This document shows, piece by piece, positions 14,660 through 25,112 of a DNA stretch of 64,000 bases. The position numbers and the translations under genes are program-made. Under the pieces are notes generated by a model. That model made no database searches. It had not been told where the DNA came from and saw only the letters and a program-made list of their open reading frames with translations. The DNA is taken from positions 2,232,001 through 2,296,000 of the forward strand of contig NC_009614.1 in NCBI RefSeq assembly GCF_000012825.1, given 5' to 3'. The DNA is from Phocaeicola vulgatus ATCC 8482. Lineage in GTDB: Bacteria > Bacteroidota > Bacteroidia > Bacteroidales > Bacteroidaceae. Every line of letters begins with the position of its first letter. The stretch's first letter is position 1.

Positions 14660-16081
14660 TTATAGTATTGCTGTATCACTTAATAGTTGATATACCCCAC
14701 TTATAATTCCTAAAACGAATATGCCGGCTACACATACCAACAGACTGATGCGCATCGGAGTTGCTGTACGAAAATTGCCGATAGGGTCTTCATTAGGTGT
14801 GATGAACATGGCTTTTACAATCAATAAGTAATAATACAATGAAATGATTGTATTGACCAATGCGATAAATACAATAAGATAATATCCGCTATGGAATGCT
14901 GCCATGAATACAAAGAACTTACTGAAGAATCCGGCAAATGGCGGGATACCTGCCAATGAGAAAAGAGCAAGTGTCATGACCATAGTTAGTTTGGGGTTGG
15001 TCTTATAAAGTCCGTTATAATCTTCGCGCTCTATTTTACCGTGGGTATGTTGCTCAATGGTACTGATGACACCGAATACGGCGAGATTGGCGGCAATGTA
15101 TACTACTATATAATATACTAGGGATGCCATGTCCTGCGGAGTTCCAGCCAGTACAGCCAACATTATGTAGCCGGCTTGTGAAATACTACTGAAGGCCATA
15201 AAGCGTTTCAGGTTGTTTTGGCGGATGGCGAACAGATTGGCTATAGTGATGGTGGCTACAATGATAATACATAGTATTTCACTCCATTGTTCAGTCATTG
15301 GTCCGAATACTTTCATTAAAATAATCATTAAAGCAAAAGCAGCTGCACCTTTTGAAATAACGGATAGGTAGGCGCTTACTGTAGTCGGTGCACCTTGATA
15401 AGTATCTGCTGTCCACAGATGAAAAGGTACCAAGCTTAACTTGAAGGCCAGTCCGGAGAAGAAAAATACTAGTGCAAGAACTTGTAATGGAGTTCCTGTC
15501 AATCCGGCAGGGATATCTTCAAAATATAAAGTACCTGCTGTCCCATAAATCATAGAAATACCATAGAGGAAAATACCGCTGGAGAATAAAGCCGAAAGAA
15601 TGAATTTAGCTCCGGCTTCGGCACTATGTCCTTTATATTTATCGAAAGCTACGAGACAAGCCATAGGAACGGTTGCCAATTCCAATCCAAGGAAGAATAG
15701 CAGGAAGTGCCCTGCGCTTACCATGAAATACATACCCAGCAAGGTACTGAGGGTAAGGATGTAGAATTCGCCTTGTTTATGGCGGGTGTCTTCACGTTTT
15801 AGCCAAGTGTCTGCTTGTAGGAACACCAGTATGGTACCTATGGTAAGGATGCTTTTTAGAACAGACGCCATAGGGGTTGAGTGGTACATGCCGCCAAATA
15901 AAGTCACCTCTTCCGGCCATAGGTTTGCTAAGAGTTGAATGGTCAGCAGGATACATGCCATGGGGCGTAACCAGTGACGTTGTGTTGCCGGTAAAAATAA
16001 ATCTAACAGAAACATCAGAATAAAAACGGCTGTCAGACTCAGTTCGGCATGCATATGGAGTATTGCAGTTATGTCCATCAT
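14660..16081 (-). CDS. nuoN: NADH-quinone oxidoreductase-like subunit N
   Basis: The 473-residue integral membrane protein has about 13-14 predicted helices and is one of the three antiporter-like proton-pumping subunits of complex I. Diagnostic stretches include [33 protein letters not shown] (about 250-285), with the conserved Lys and proline-broken helix, and [13 protein letters not shown]. It is the last gene of the nuo operon, 30 nt after nuoM. An alternative start one codon in (MDITAIL) is possible. Confidence 0.95.
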   Translation of the reverse strand: MMDITAILHMHAELSLTAVFILMFLLDLFLPATQRHWLRPMACILLTIQLLANLWPEEVTLFGGMYHSTPMASVLKSILTIGTILVFLQADTWLKREDTRHKQGEFYILTLSTLLGMYFMVSAGHFLLFFLGLELATVPMACLVAFDKYKGHSAEAGAKFILSALFSSGIFLYGISMIYGTAGTLYFEDIPAGLTGTPLQVLALVFFFSGLAFKLSLVPFHLWTADTYQGAPTTVSAYLSVISKGAAAFALMIILMKVFGPMTEQWSEILCIIIVATITIANLFAIRQNNLKRFMAFSSISQAGYIMLAVLAGTPQDMASLVYYIVVYIAANLAVFGVISTIEQHTHGKIEREDYNGLYKTNPKLTMVMTLALFSLAGIPPFAGFFSKFFVFMAAFHSGYYLIVFIALVNTIISLYYYLLIVKAMFITPNEDPIGNFRTATPMRISLLVCVAGIFVLGIISGVYQLLSDTAIL

Positions 16082-16111
16082 TGCTATTTTTTAATTTTTA
16101 ATTCTCAAATT

Positions 16112-17593
16112 TTAATTTAATAATTGACTTATGATTGGTTCTACACTGTTACTGATCAGATCGCTTATCCAGAATGGAGCCATTCCTAAACCTGCTACAC
16201 AGGCGATGAGGCAGATAACGGCTACTCGTTCATCCCAGGTTGCGTCTGTGAGTTTCAGATGTTCGGGATTCAAAACTTTACCATAAAGAATTTTACCTAC
16301 TACACGCAGGATATAGACTGCGGTAATGACGATACTTGTTGTTGCCACTAGGGTACATACGCGATGGAATGTATCATCATTTTGGAAAGAACCTACAAAG
16401 ACCGTCATTTCAGCAACAAAACCACTTAGTCCCGGAAGTCCCAAGTTAGCAAGACCGGCAATAACATAACCTACAGCCAGGAAAGGCATAATCTTCATCA
16501 AACCTCCCATTAATCGGACATCACGAGTGTGGGTACGTCCGTATATCATACCAATAAGGGCGAAGAACAAAGCGGTCATTAATCCGTGACTCAACATTTG
16601 GAGAATAGCACCCGTACAACTGGTGCGTGTCATCATCAGCAGGGCAAAGAGCACCAATCCGCAGTGGGATACGGAGGAATAGGCATTGATATATTTTAAG
16701 TCGGTTTGTACCACAGCACTGAATGCACCGTAAACTACAGAAATAGTGGTCAATATCAGGAATACATCTCCCCACATGGCTGCACCTTCAGGCATCAGGT
16801 ACATAGCAACACGGAAGCATCCGTAACCTCCTAGTTTCATCAATACTCCAGCGTGAAGCATAGAAACAGCAGTCGGTGCAGAAGCATGACCATCGGGACT
16901 CCATGTATGGAAAGGGAACAAAGCTCCTAAGACTCCGAACCCCAAGAAGATAAGCGGGAAGAAGATGCGTTGCATTTCATGAGGTATATGCAGTTTGGCG
17001 ATTTCCAGCAAGTTCATAGTTTCACCGCCTGCACCATAAAAAATACCGAGAATTCCGATCAGTAGAAATGCAGAACCACCCATTAACATTAATGTAAGTT
17101 TCATGGCGGCATATTCTTTACGTCCGCTTCCCCATACACCGATGAGCAGATACATTGGAATTAAGGCTACTTCATAAAACATGAACATGGTGAACAGGTC
17201 TGTTGAAACGAAGAATCCGAATACCCCTACACTCAATAGAGTGAACCACATGAAATATTCTTTTGTCAATGGTTGTAACTTCCACGATGCAAAAGTACCG
17301 GTGAATACAATAATGGAACTAAGTAGCAACATTGCTACTGATATACCGTCTACTCCTACTGAGTAACATATATGGAGTGGTGCATACCAAACTGTGCTGG
17401 CTGTGAACAGCATCTCTCCTGTAGCACCGGCTTGGCGTAGTTCGATATAATCAATGGTGAGGTAAACGGATAATGCCAATAATATGGAAGATCCGACAAC
17501 CATCACTCCGCGAACTTGATTGACGCTGCGCGAAGCCCAAAGGCTCGCGAGCATCAACAAGGGAACTATAATGAAAAAACTTAGTATGTTCAT
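16112..17593 (-). CDS. nuoM: NADH-quinone oxidoreductase-like subunit M
   Basis: The 493-residue antiporter-like membrane subunit of complex I has the family stretch FPFHTWSPDGHASAPTAVSMLHAGVLMKLGGYG (about 225-257) and the conserved Glu in FMFYEVALIPMYLLIG. The second signature INAYSSVSHCG follows. About 14 predicted helices. It forms a proton channel in the membrane arm. It lies between nuoL and nuoN, with 53 nt to the nuoL stop; size is usual. Confidence 0.96.
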   Translation of the reverse strand: MNILSFFIIVPLLMLASLWASRSVNQVRGVMVVGSSILLALSVYLTIDYIELRQAGATGEMLFTASTVWYAPLHICYSVGVDGISVAMLLLSSIIVFTGTFASWKLQPLTKEYFMWFTLLSVGVFGFFVSTDLFTMFMFYEVALIPMYLLIGVWGSGRKEYAAMKLTLMLMGGSAFLLIGILGIFYGAGGETMNLLEIAKLHIPHEMQRIFFPLIFLGFGVLGALFPFHTWSPDGHASAPTAVSMLHAGVLMKLGGYGCFRVAMYLMPEGAAMWGDVFLILTTISVVYGAFSAVVQTDLKYINAYSSVSHCGLVLFALLMMTRTSCTGAILQMLSHGLMTALFFALIGMIYGRTHTRDVRLMGGLMKIMPFLAVGYVIAGLANLGLPGLSGFVAEMTVFVGSFQNDDTFHRVCTLVATTSIVITAVYILRVVGKILYGKVLNPEHLKLTDATWDERVAVICLIACVAGLGMAPFWISDLISNSVEPIISQLLN

Positions 17594-17646
17594 CTTTTTA
17601 AATTAAAAATTAAAAAATGGCCATGCGGCGGATTTTTTATTATTCA

Positions 17647-19548
17647 TTAAATTAATAGTATCAGCGTCAATATCAATGCACCTGCAAGGAACCAAATACT
17701 GTACTGCTGTACGTTTCCACTTTGCATGTCACGTATTTCATCGGCGGTAGCATGAGTACTCCACGCAGTGAAGTTAAAGAATTGATCGATAACGTGCCGG
17801 TCCCACCAAGCTATCGGAGTACTGATGCACCGGAAGATGATTTTCTTGGTTACGAACAACCATATCTCATCCATATAGAAACGGTGGTAAGCTGCTGTGT
17901 GCAAACGTGGGAATGTGCGCGCCAGATAGTTGGCTACGGGTTGTCTCTTACCTGCATACATCCATGTAGCTAAAGTGATGGATGCTATAGCAATAATGAT
18001 ACTTGTAGCAGCTATCTGTATATCCAGATGAATGGTATAGGCTTCTCCGTTACTACTGATCAGATTGCCGAAGGGTATGAATCCGGCAATACAGGTGATA
18101 GCGGCTAAAAACATCAGCGGGAATGTCATGGTACGTGGAGCCTCATGCGGAGTATGTGCATCAGGTCCGGATTCGTGGGAGTGTCCTTTCCATTCTCCAT
18201 TCCAGAAAATACAATAATAAAGGCGGAACATATAAAATGCTGTCATGGCGGCAATGCCTGTCATTATCCATCCCATAACAGGACTGAATTGGAAGCAGGC
18301 AGTCAGAATTTCGTCTTTAGAGAAAAAACCTGAGAATGGCCAAATACCCGAGATAGCCAGACAAGCAATCAGGAATGTCCAGTGGGTGACGGGCATGAAT
18401 TTATGAAGTCCTCCCATGGCGCTCATCTCGTTACTGTGTACGGCATGAATGATACATCCGGCTCCTAAGAACAGCAATGCCTTGAACATGGCATGTGTGA
18501 ACAGGTGGAACATGGATGCCATGTAACCTAGTCCTCCTTCATGAGGATTCATGGAAGTACAAACGCCTAATGCAACAATCATAAATCCAATTTGAGATAT
18601 AGTGGAGAAGGCGAGCACACGTTTGATATCGCTTTGTGCACACGCCACACTAGCGGCGTAGAATGCAGTGAACGCACCGATATAAGCTATCCAGTGCAGC
18701 ACTTCGGGCGCATATCCTATAAACAACGGGAACATACGGGCTACCAGATATACACCGGCTACTACCATGGTAGCAGCATGGATTAATGCACTGACAGGAG
18801 TAGGACCTTCCATAGCATCCGGTAACCAGATGTGCAATGGAAACATCGCACTTTTACCGGCACCACCGATAAACATTAGCCCCAAGGCCAATGGTATCAT
18901 ACTTCCGGCAACTGCAAGTACCTGAAGTTGGGGGGTGAACGAGAATGTTTCGGCATAATAGCCGTAAATCAAGATACCGATCAGAAAGCCTAAATCAGCG
19001 AAACGGGTAACAATAAATGCTTTTTTACTGGCAGCAATCGCTTCTTTCTTGGTGTAATAAAAGCCGATAAGTAGATAAGAAGAAACACCTACCAGTTCCC
19101 AAAAGACATACATCTGGAAAATATTAGTTGCTACTACGAGTCCCAACATGGACATGGTAAACAGGCTAAGAAATGCGTAGTAACGTTGAAAGCCTTTTTC
19201 ACCTTTCATATATCCGAATGAATAGATATGTACCATCAGACTGACGGTGGAAATAACGACTAGCATCATAACTGAAATAGGGTCAAGCATGATTCCCATG
19301 TCAATATGCAGGTTCGTTGTGAAAGGTAACCATTCAAAATTATAAGGTGTGAGAGTAGGATAGACGCCTTCTGCCGTACGCCCTCCTGCAAAATAATTGA
19401 AGGCAGTGAGGTAGGAAAGCAACGTCACCCCTGCCAGTGAAACGGTGCCGATGGTTCCTGCCAATCCGTTCTTCATACGCATACCTGCCAGCCCCAGTAT
19501 CAGGAAACTGAGGAAAGGTAGGATAAGGATTAGTATTGTATGTTCCAT
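17647..19548 (-). CDS. nuoL: NADH-quinone oxidoreductase-like subunit L
   Basis: At 633 residues this is the largest antiporter-like subunit. Markers are FWELVGVSSYLLIGFYYTKKEA, FPLHIWLPDAMEGPTPVSALIHAATMVVAGVYLVAR (about 237-272) and FSTISQIGFM. The C-terminal part should form the long lateral helix that spans the antiporter subunits. It is separated from nuoK by only 2 nt. Confidence 0.96.
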   Translation of the reverse strand: MEHTILILILPFLSFLILGLAGMRMKNGLAGTIGTVSLAGVTLLSYLTAFNYFAGGRTAEGVYPTLTPYNFEWLPFTTNLHIDMGIMLDPISVMMLVVISTVSLMVHIYSFGYMKGEKGFQRYYAFLSLFTMSMLGLVVATNIFQMYVFWELVGVSSYLLIGFYYTKKEAIAASKKAFIVTRFADLGFLIGILIYGYYAETFSFTPQLQVLAVAGSMIPLALGLMFIGGAGKSAMFPLHIWLPDAMEGPTPVSALIHAATMVVAGVYLVARMFPLFIGYAPEVLHWIAYIGAFTAFYAASVACAQSDIKRVLAFSTISQIGFMIVALGVCTSMNPHEGGLGYMASMFHLFTHAMFKALLFLGAGCIIHAVHSNEMSAMGGLHKFMPVTHWTFLIACLAISGIWPFSGFFSKDEILTACFQFSPVMGWIMTGIAAMTAFYMFRLYYCIFWNGEWKGHSHESGPDAHTPHEAPRTMTFPLMFLAAITCIAGFIPFGNLISSNGEAYTIHLDIQIAATSIIIAIASITLATWMYAGKRQPVANYLARTFPRLHTAAYHRFYMDEIWLFVTKKIIFRCISTPIAWWDRHVIDQFFNFTAWSTHATADEIRDMQSGNVQQYSIWFLAGALILTLILLI

Positions 19549-19550
19549 AA

Positions 19551-19859
19551 TTAGTTTTTCATTTCATTTAAGTTCTTCACTTGGATATTGCGTACATTGC
19601 GGTAGATATTGATAATGATAGCAATAGCTACTGCTGTTTCAGCCGCACTCACGCCGATAGCGAACAGGGCGAAAAAAAAGCCTTCCAGTTCTTCGGGAAA
19701 AAGGTATCGGTTGAATACGGCGAAGTTGATGTCTACCGAATTCAGTATCAGTTCCACACTGATGAGCATGGCCAATAAATTGCGGCGGGTGAAGAAACCA
19801 TAGATTCCCGCAAACATCATAAAGGTGGAAACCACCAGATAATATTCCATGTGTACCAT
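19551..19859 (-). CDS. nuoK: NADH-quinone oxidoreductase-like subunit K
   Basis: The 102-residue protein has three membrane helices. It carries the two conserved membrane glutamates of the family, in MLISVELILNSVDINFAVF and in GVSAAETAVAIAIIINIYR. It forms part of the proton-coupling channel with NuoJ and NuoA. It starts 5 nt after the nuoJ stop. A start three codons downstream (MEYYLVV) is also plausible. Confidence 0.95.
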   Translation of the reverse strand: MVHMEYYLVVSTFMMFAGIYGFFTRRNLLAMLISVELILNSVDINFAVFNRYLFPEELEGFFFALFAIGVSAAETAVAIAIIINIYRNVRNIQVKNLNEMKN

Positions 19860-19864
19860 AAGTT

Positions 19865-20368
19865 CTATCTTTTTCTAGCAATTAGGATTCCTCCTACGAT
19901 GCAAGCGAGTAATAACACGCTGATTACTTCGAAAGGAAGGATATATTGATATTTTTCCATGCCCATCAGTGCATGACCGATCGTGCGTACATCCAGTTCA
20001 CCATGAACAAAATGAGAGGGCAAGAATTCGTTCTTCAGCATGACGAACAGACAGATAGCCAGTCCTGCTATAGTAGAAATAGCTCCGGCCACCATCTTTC
20101 CATTTTTTAATCTCTCTGCTTTGTCTCCCTGTGAAGAGGTCAATAAGATACTAAATACATAAAGCACTGTTATACCACCGGCGTAAATCAGTAATTGTAC
20201 AGCTCCCAAGAATGAGTAGTTGAGTTGGAAGTAAATACCTGCTGTACCAAATAAAACGAACAGCAGATAAGTTGCTGCACGCAAGATACGTGAGGTCGTG
20301 ACTGCCAATACCGAACAGACAGCGATAAACAACGCCAGTACAATGAATACAATTAGTTGTAGTGTCAT
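19865..20368 (-). CDS. nuoJ: NADH-quinone oxidoreductase-like subunit J
   Basis: The 167-residue protein has five predicted membrane helices. It shows the NuoJ hallmark of a conserved Tyr/Gly region (GAVQLLIYAGGITVLYVFSILL, about residues 54-75), site of the pi-bulge helix that couples quinone reduction to pumping. It lies between nuoI (15 nt) and nuoK (5 nt). Confidence 0.95.
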   Translation of the reverse strand: MTLQLIVFIVLALFIAVCSVLAVTTSRILRAATYLLFVLFGTAGIYFQLNYSFLGAVQLLIYAGGITVLYVFSILLTSSQGDKAERLKNGKMVAGAISTIAGLAICLFVMLKNEFLPSHFVHGELDVRTIGHALMGMEKYQYILPFEVISVLLLACIVGGILIARKR

Positions 20369-20383
20369 AATATCGTTTGTTTT

Positions 20384-20836
20384 TTATTTTTTGTTCAGAG
20401 TGAGAACTAGTTTGCTGCGGTCGAATACAGCATTTTCGAATTCTGTATCGAACCGAATGGCATCGTGTGGACAAGCGTTCACACAAAGTTGACAGAACAT
20501 ACAGGCTCCCAGGTCGTACTCATACTTTACCAATATTTTCTTTTTCTTGCCTGTTTCTTCGTTGGTCACAGATTCGCTGGTAATGGTGATTGTATCATTG
20601 GGGCAAGCCATCTGGCAAAGTCCGCAAGCAATACATTTGTTATTACCATTCTCATCAACCGGCATGATAAGCCGTCCTCGGAAACGGGGCGATATTTTTA
20701 ATGTGGCACGGTTTTCGGGATATTGTTCAGTGACTTTAGGAGTGAAGAACTCTCGTCCTGTCACTTTCATGCCGGTAAGTAATGTACCGATGCCATGAAG
20801 CAGCCCTTTTATATAGGAATGTTTTTCTTCTTTCAT
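20384..20836 (-). CDS. nuoI: NADH-quinone oxidoreductase-like subunit I (two 4Fe-4S clusters)
   Basis: The 150-residue peripheral subunit has two ferredoxin motifs, CIACGLCQMACP (68-79) and CMFCQLCVNACP (112-123). These carry electrons to the NuoB cluster near the quinone site. The start overlaps the nuoH stop by one base (TGATG). Because this operon has no NuoE, F or G, NuoI is a likely entry point for electrons from an external donor such as ferredoxin; that is inference. Confidence 0.96.
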   Translation of the reverse strand: MKEEKHSYIKGLLHGIGTLLTGMKVTGREFFTPKVTEQYPENRATLKISPRFRGRLIMPVDENGNNKCIACGLCQMACPNDTITITSESVTNEETGKKKKILVKYEYDLGACMFCQLCVNACPHDAIRFDTEFENAVFDRSKLVLTLNKK

Positions 20837-21912
20837 CAGAAATGTAATTTAAATACAACAATAATTACCATCAACAACAGGTTGCACAAACCTATTGGAA
20901 CCAAGTACTTCCATTCCAGCGTTAGAATTTGGTCAATACGCAGACGGGGAAATGTCCATTTGATCCACATTAGTAACCATACTACAAAGAATGACTTGCC
21001 AAAGAACCAAATAAATCCGGGTATATAATCCATGATGGCATTGAATCCGTCTAGCCCAGGAATATGTAGCGGCATCCATCCTCCCAGGAAGATGGTTGTG
21101 GCTACTGCGGCGATGATAAACAAGTTTACAAATTCTGCCACATAGAACAGACCGAAGTGCATACCGGAATATTCGGTATGATATCCCGCAGTCAGTTCAC
21201 TTTCTGCTTCAGGCAAGTCAAACGGGCCGCGGTTGACTTCTGCATTTCCGGCTATCAGATAAATGATAAAAGCGATCAATGCAGGTATATGTCCTTTAAA
21301 AAGGAACCAGCCGTCAGCTTGGCGTTCTACAATTTCGCTTAGTTGCATGGTATCTGTTAAGATTACAATGGTAAGGATGCTTAATCCTACAGATAATTCA
21401 TAACTAATCATTTGAGCGCCACTTCGCATGGCTCCGATTAATGAATATTTGTTATTGGAACTCCAACCTGCCAGCAAAATACCTACCACGCCGATACTGG
21501 ATGCTGCCAATAAGAAGAAAATACCTACATTGAAATCAAGGACCTCCATGCCCTTGTTGATGGGTAGGCAACTGAAAGCCATGATAGAGGCGAGGATAAC
21601 AATGTAAGGTGCCAAATTGTACAGGAACTTGTCAGCATGCCGGATGGTGATAATTTCCTTGATCAACATCTTGAATACATCGGCAAACACCTGTATGGTA
21701 CCTTGGGGACCTACACGCATTGGCCCCAAGCGGCATTGGAAAGCGGCGCACACTTTACGTTCCATGAAAATCATAATGATAGCAATAACTGCATATGCCA
21801 ACATGATACATACGCCAATTACTATACATTCTATGAGCACTGCCAGTTCTTCAGGCATAAATGACGTGAGCAGTGAGTGTACCCATTGGGTGACTATACT
21901 AAAATCGAACAT
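20836..21912 (-). CDS. nuoH: NADH-quinone oxidoreductase-like subunit H
   Basis: The 358-residue membrane subunit anchors the peripheral arm and forms the quinone chamber. Family features are [37 protein letters not shown] (about 50-86), with its charged loop, and [25 protein letters not shown] (about 228-252), the quinone-site loop. About eight helices. It is separated from nuoCD by 123 nt that hold a palindromic insert, the only long gap in the operon. Confidence 0.96.
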   Translation of the reverse strand: MFDFSIVTQWVHSLLTSFMPEELAVLIECIVIGVCIMLAYAVIAIIMIFMERKVCAAFQCRLGPMRVGPQGTIQVFADVFKMLIKEIITIRHADKFLYNLAPYIVILASIMAFSCLPINKGMEVLDFNVGIFFLLAASSIGVVGILLAGWSSNNKYSLIGAMRSGAQMISYELSVGLSILTIVILTDTMQLSEIVERQADGWFLFKGHIPALIAFIIYLIAGNAEVNRGPFDLPEAESELTAGYHTEYSGMHFGLFYVAEFVNLFIIAAVATTIFLGGWMPLHIPGLDGFNAIMDYIPGFIWFFGKSFFVVWLLMWIKWTFPRLRIDQILTLEWKYLVPIGLCNLLLMVIIVVFKLHF

Positions 21913-21916
21913 AATT

Positions 21917-22038
21917 TAATAATGTGTCAATTTGCTAATTTGCCAATAGGCAAACTTGTAATTATTTAATTTGTTAATTCTCAGTCTGATAAATAGTGCA
22001 TTCTCCAAATTGTATATTGAAGAATCGGCACATTATTA
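21917..22038. repeat. Small palindromic insert between nuoCD and nuoH
   Basis: TAATAATGTG (21917-21926) and CACATTATTA (22029-22038) are exact inverted ends of the nuoCD-nuoH gap, and pairing extends further inward with a few mismatches. Inside lies a smaller hairpin, TTTGCC-AATA-GGCAAA (21939-21954). The block looks like a MITE-like or REP-like element inserted in an otherwise tightly packed operon. Its right end overlaps the last codon and stop of nuoCD. Confidence 0.5.
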
Positions 22039-23595
22039 TCGGTCAATATCCGGTACTACATAATCCACCGTTCCACCAATAGCAATTAAGTCGGCAATTT
22101 TTGCGTTGCGGCACATAGTTTCCATTGCTGATACTAAAGGCAAACCGGTAGCGCGGAATTTCATGCGGTAAGGAAATTTGTCTCCACGACTTTCCAGATA
22201 AACACCGAACTCTCCGCGAGAACCTTCCACTGCGGCATAATAATTCCCTTCGGGCACACGTATAATCGGTTTCATCTTTTCCTGATAGTTCCCTTCAGGA
22301 ATATTGTCTATCAGTTGCTCAATGATATCCATACTTTCCAGTATTTCTTCCATACGGACCATATAACGTGCAAAGCAGTCACCTTCAGTGTGGACAATCT
22401 CTTTAAAATCTACCTTGCCATACATCGCATAGGGATGACGCTTGCGGACATCGCATGCCCAACCGCTGGCGCGTCCTGTACCTCCTGTCGCTCCGAAAGA
22501 GATGGCATCTTCCCGTGAAAGAACTCCCACACCTTTCAAACGTTCTTGGGCAATGACATTTCCGGTGAATACTTCATGGTATTCTTTTAGCATCGGACGC
22601 AGATAAGCAATGAATTCTTTTACTTTCTGTACAAAGTCCGGAGCGATATCAGCTTGTACCCCTCCAATGGTGTTATAATTCTGTATCAAACGTCCTCCGG
22701 TAGTTGCTTCGAAGATATCCAATATCTTCTCACGATCACGGAATCCATAGAAGAATGCGGTCAAGGCACCCATATCCATACAGAGACAGGAGAAGAAAAG
22801 CAAGTGAGAATCTATACGTTGCAATTCGTCCATAATGGTACGAATGTATTGTACCCGTTCGCTTACTTCTACGCCCATTGCCTGTTCAATGCACATACAG
22901 AGAGCATGGCGGTTTTGGTGCGCACCTAAATAATCCAAACGGTCGGTCAGGGCCAAGGTTTGGGGATAGGTAAGACTTTCGCACATTTTTTCGATACCTC
23001 GATGGATGTATCCGCAGTGCACATCCAGTTTTTTGATAATCTCACCTTCCAGTGAAACACGAAAACGAAGTACACCGTGGGTTGCCGGATGTTGAGGACC
23101 TATGTTAATGATATATTCGTCCTCATCAAAAATGGTTTCGCGTTTTTCTATTACACTGCCATCATGTTGTACTTCTATATATTGTGTCGTGTCTACAGGT
23201 TCCTCATTGGTCATACGGAGTGGGTTGAGGCTTTCATCGTAGTCCTTACGCAATGGATAGCCTACCCAGTCATCACGCAGGAACAAACGGCGCATATCAG
23301 GATGTCCTATAAAGCGGATACCATAATAGTCGTACACTTCGCGTTCATTGAATTCAGCACCTTTCCAAATATCACTTACACTAGGAAGTTCCGGCTTTTC
23401 TCGGTTGGTTGTGCGAGTGCTGACCACTATATTTTCTCTTGTATTCGTATCTTCCAGATGATAGACTACACCTAGTCCTTCTTCGCCCCAGTCCATTCCG
23501 GTAAGGCTGCGTAGAAAATCCATATGTTTACCCTGCCGCAATTTCAGCATTTCTTCATGTAGCTTTTCGGCAGGTATTTCTATTCTTTCACTCAT
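22036..23595 (-). CDS. nuoCD: NADH-quinone oxidoreductase-like fused subunits C/D
   Basis: The 519-residue fusion has a NuoC (30-kDa) domain in about residues 1-130, with [34 protein letters not shown] short linker follows, then a NuoD (49-kDa) domain starting [16 protein letters not shown] (about 140-155). NuoD carries [12 protein letters not shown] and the C-terminal quinone-site region ending DYVVPDIDR. NuoC and NuoD are separate in many bacteria and fused in several lineages. Its start overlaps nuoB by 4 nt. Confidence 0.96.
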   Translation of the reverse strand: MSERIEIPAEKLHEEMLKLRQGKHMDFLRSLTGMDWGEEGLGVVYHLEDTNTRENIVVSTRTTNREKPELPSVSDIWKGAEFNEREVYDYYGIRFIGHPDMRRLFLRDDWVGYPLRKDYDESLNPLRMTNEEPVDTTQYIEVQHDGSVIEKRETIFDEDEYIINIGPQHPATHGVLRFRVSLEGEIIKKLDVHCGYIHRGIEKMCESLTYPQTLALTDRLDYLGAHQNRHALCMCIEQAMGVEVSERVQYIRTIMDELQRIDSHLLFFSCLCMDMGALTAFFYGFRDREKILDIFEATTGGRLIQNYNTIGGVQADIAPDFVQKVKEFIAYLRPMLKEYHEVFTGNVIAQERLKGVGVLSREDAISFGATGGTGRASGWACDVRKRHPYAMYGKVDFKEIVHTEGDCFARYMVRMEEILESMDIIEQLIDNIPEGNYQEKMKPIIRVPEGNYYAAVEGSRGEFGVYLESRGDKFPYRMKFRATGLPLVSAMETMCRNAKIADLIAIGGTVDYVVPDIDR

Positions 23596-24188
23596 GCTTG
23601 TTCGGGATTTTGTGGTTCATTTTCTTTGCGGTTCACTCCGCCGAAGAATTTTTCCAGTTTTACTTTACGTTGCAATTGTATCATGCCGTACAACAAGGCT
23701 TCAGGTCGGGGCGGACATCCGGGAATATATACGTCAACGGGAAGAATTTTGTCTACTCCGTTCAATACGTGATATGATTTTTTAAAAGGACCGCCGCTAA
23801 TGGCGCATCCGCCTACTGCAATGACGTATTTAGGATCCGCCATCTGGTCATACAAACGTTTTAGTACCGGAGCCATCTTGTGTGTGATAGTTCCTGCTAC
23901 CATGATCATATCTGCCTGGCGCGGACTGGCACGGGCTACTTCAAACCCAAAGCGGGCGAAATCATACCGGGCAGCACCCACTGCCATAAACTCGATTCCA
24001 CAACAACTGGTTGCAAATGTAAGCGGCCACAACGAATTGCTGCGTCCCCAGTTGATAAGGTCATCCAAACAGCCCACCAGTACTTTGGTACCGCCTTCAT
24101 TGAGCTGCTTGACCATGTTTTCCAAATACTCATTGTCTTTGAAGTCTTCATAAGGAATAGACTTTATGGTTGGTTTCTTTACTTCCAT
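23592..24188 (-). CDS. nuoB: NADH-quinone oxidoreductase-like subunit B (N2 cluster)
   Basis: The 198-residue subunit ligates the terminal 4Fe-4S cluster N2. The four Cys ligands are visible: tandem Cys62-Cys63 in TSCCGIEF, Cys128 in VGGCAISGG and Cys158 in [11 protein letters not shown]. It passes electrons to quinone at the NuoD/NuoH interface. It overlaps nuoA by 10 nt and nuoCD by 4 nt, so translation is coupled. Confidence 0.97.
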   Translation of the reverse strand: MEVKKPTIKSIPYEDFKDNEYLENMVKQLNEGGTKVLVGCLDDLINWGRSNSLWPLTFATSCCGIEFMAVGAARYDFARFGFEVARASPRQADMIMVAGTITHKMAPVLKRLYDQMADPKYVIAVGGCAISGGPFKKSYHVLNGVDKILPVDVYIPGCPPRPEALLYGMIQLQRKVKLEKFFGGVNRKENEPQNPEQA

Positions 24189-24529
24189 TCCAACGCTCCT
24201 TTCTTCCAGGCATATGCCAGACCTAAAACTAATATAACTAAAAAGAAAAGGATGCTAAACAGACCGTACACTCCTAGGTCTTGTACCACTACAGCCCAGG
24301 GAAATAAAAATACTGTTTCCACATCGAACATCAGGAAGAGGATAGCAAATAGATAATAACCTACTTTGAATTGCATCCACGACCGTCCCCGCGTAGGAAT
24401 ACCACATTCGTAAGCTTCTCCCTTTTGTGAGTTGTATGAACGGGGAGAAATGGCACGGGCAATTCCCAATGCTACGGCAACTAATGCGATTGCCGTCAGG
24501 ATAACGACAACTAATAATGTAAAATACAT
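24179..24529 (-). CDS. nuoA: NADH-quinone oxidoreductase-like subunit A
   Basis: I start the gene at 24529 ([14 protein letters not shown]); the upstream extension to 24610 is basic, not NuoA-like, and contains a hairpin. The 116-residue protein has three helices and the signature [40 protein letters not shown], which includes the conserved Cys-loop and membrane acidic residues. It is the first gene of the operon nuoA-B-CD-H-I-J-K-L-M-N. Confidence 0.96.
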   Translation of the reverse strand: MYFTLLVVVILTAIALVAVALGIARAISPRSYNSQKGEAYECGIPTRGRSWMQFKVGYYLFAILFLMFDVETVFLFPWAVVVQDLGVYGLFSILFFLVILVLGLAYAWKKGALEWK

Positions 24530-24570
24530 ATCTAAACTTTTTTTGATTAGACAAACGAATAGAAAAATTT

Positions 24571-24618
24571 TCCTTATAAGACGTTTGTTATAAGGATTTC
24601 TACTCAGCAAAATGCTGA
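24571..24618. promoter_or_regulatory. Two hairpins in the nuo leader
   Basis: TCCTTATAA (24571-24579) pairs with TTATAAGGA (24588-24596), and TCAGC pairs with GCTGA around AAAAT (24604-24618). Both lie within 90 nt upstream of the nuoA start. The second may instead be a terminator for the upstream minus-strand gene ending at 24633, since TTTTTTCAGC precedes it on that strand. An operator role for the first is inference. Confidence 0.4.
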
Positions 24619-24632
24619 AAAAAGATTAAAAA

Positions 24633-25010
24633 TTAAATGATGATCCGCCGGAGTGCATAGATATAATAATCTACTGCATCAGTGTAAAGCGAATGAAAAG
24701 TGTGGCAAACTATATGGTTTGTTTGTAGCTCCTGCTTTTTAAGTTCGTTCAATGCTGCTAAAATGCGGACTATACATTTGAACTTTGATGTGGAAGGGTT
24801 GTCAAGTGATATGGCTATTTGTGGCATATCTGCAAAATTATTGGTAAACAGGAAGTCCACTGTTCTTTTGCAGGGGTCTTGTTGTTGCTGGTAACAAGAG
24901 GTCTGTGGGGGTAAATCTGTTGTCTCAACCGTATGATAATCCTGACCTACTGTTATCGTAAACAGTAGAAATAATAGGATATATACAATGTATCTCAACA
25001 TATTATTCAT
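24633..25010 (-). CDS. Small exported hypothetical protein
   Basis: The frame opens at 25037, but a good -7 box (TATCTTTG, minus strand, 25035-25042) lies over that point, so I start at 25010 (MNNMLRYIVYILLFLLF), giving 125 residues. It has an N-terminal signal peptide or membrane anchor (about 1-25) and a short Cys-containing domain with four Cys residues. No family recognised. It lies between trkH and the nuo operon and is probably monocistronic. Confidence 0.6.
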   Translation of the reverse strand: MNNMLRYIVYILLFLLFTITVGQDYHTVETTDLPPQTSCYQQQQDPCKRTVDFLFTNNFADMPQIAISLDNPSTSKFKCIVRILAALNELKKQELQTNHIVCHTFHSLYTDAVDYYIYALRRIII

Positions 25011-25034
25011 CTTGTTACCCTTTAAATGAGGGTG

Positions 25035-25042
25035 CAAAGATA
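25035..25042 (-). promoter_or_regulatory. Bacteroides -7 box upstream of small exported protein gene
   Basis: TATCTTTG on the minus strand is a full match to TAnnTTTG and would start transcription near 25028, 18 nt before the ATG at 25010. No clear TTTG at -33. Confidence 0.5.
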
Positions 25043-25112
25043 GCCAATATTTGAAGCTTCATTGAGATTTTTTGAATTATTTATGTATAAAAATGGTTAT
25101 AGGACGTAAATG

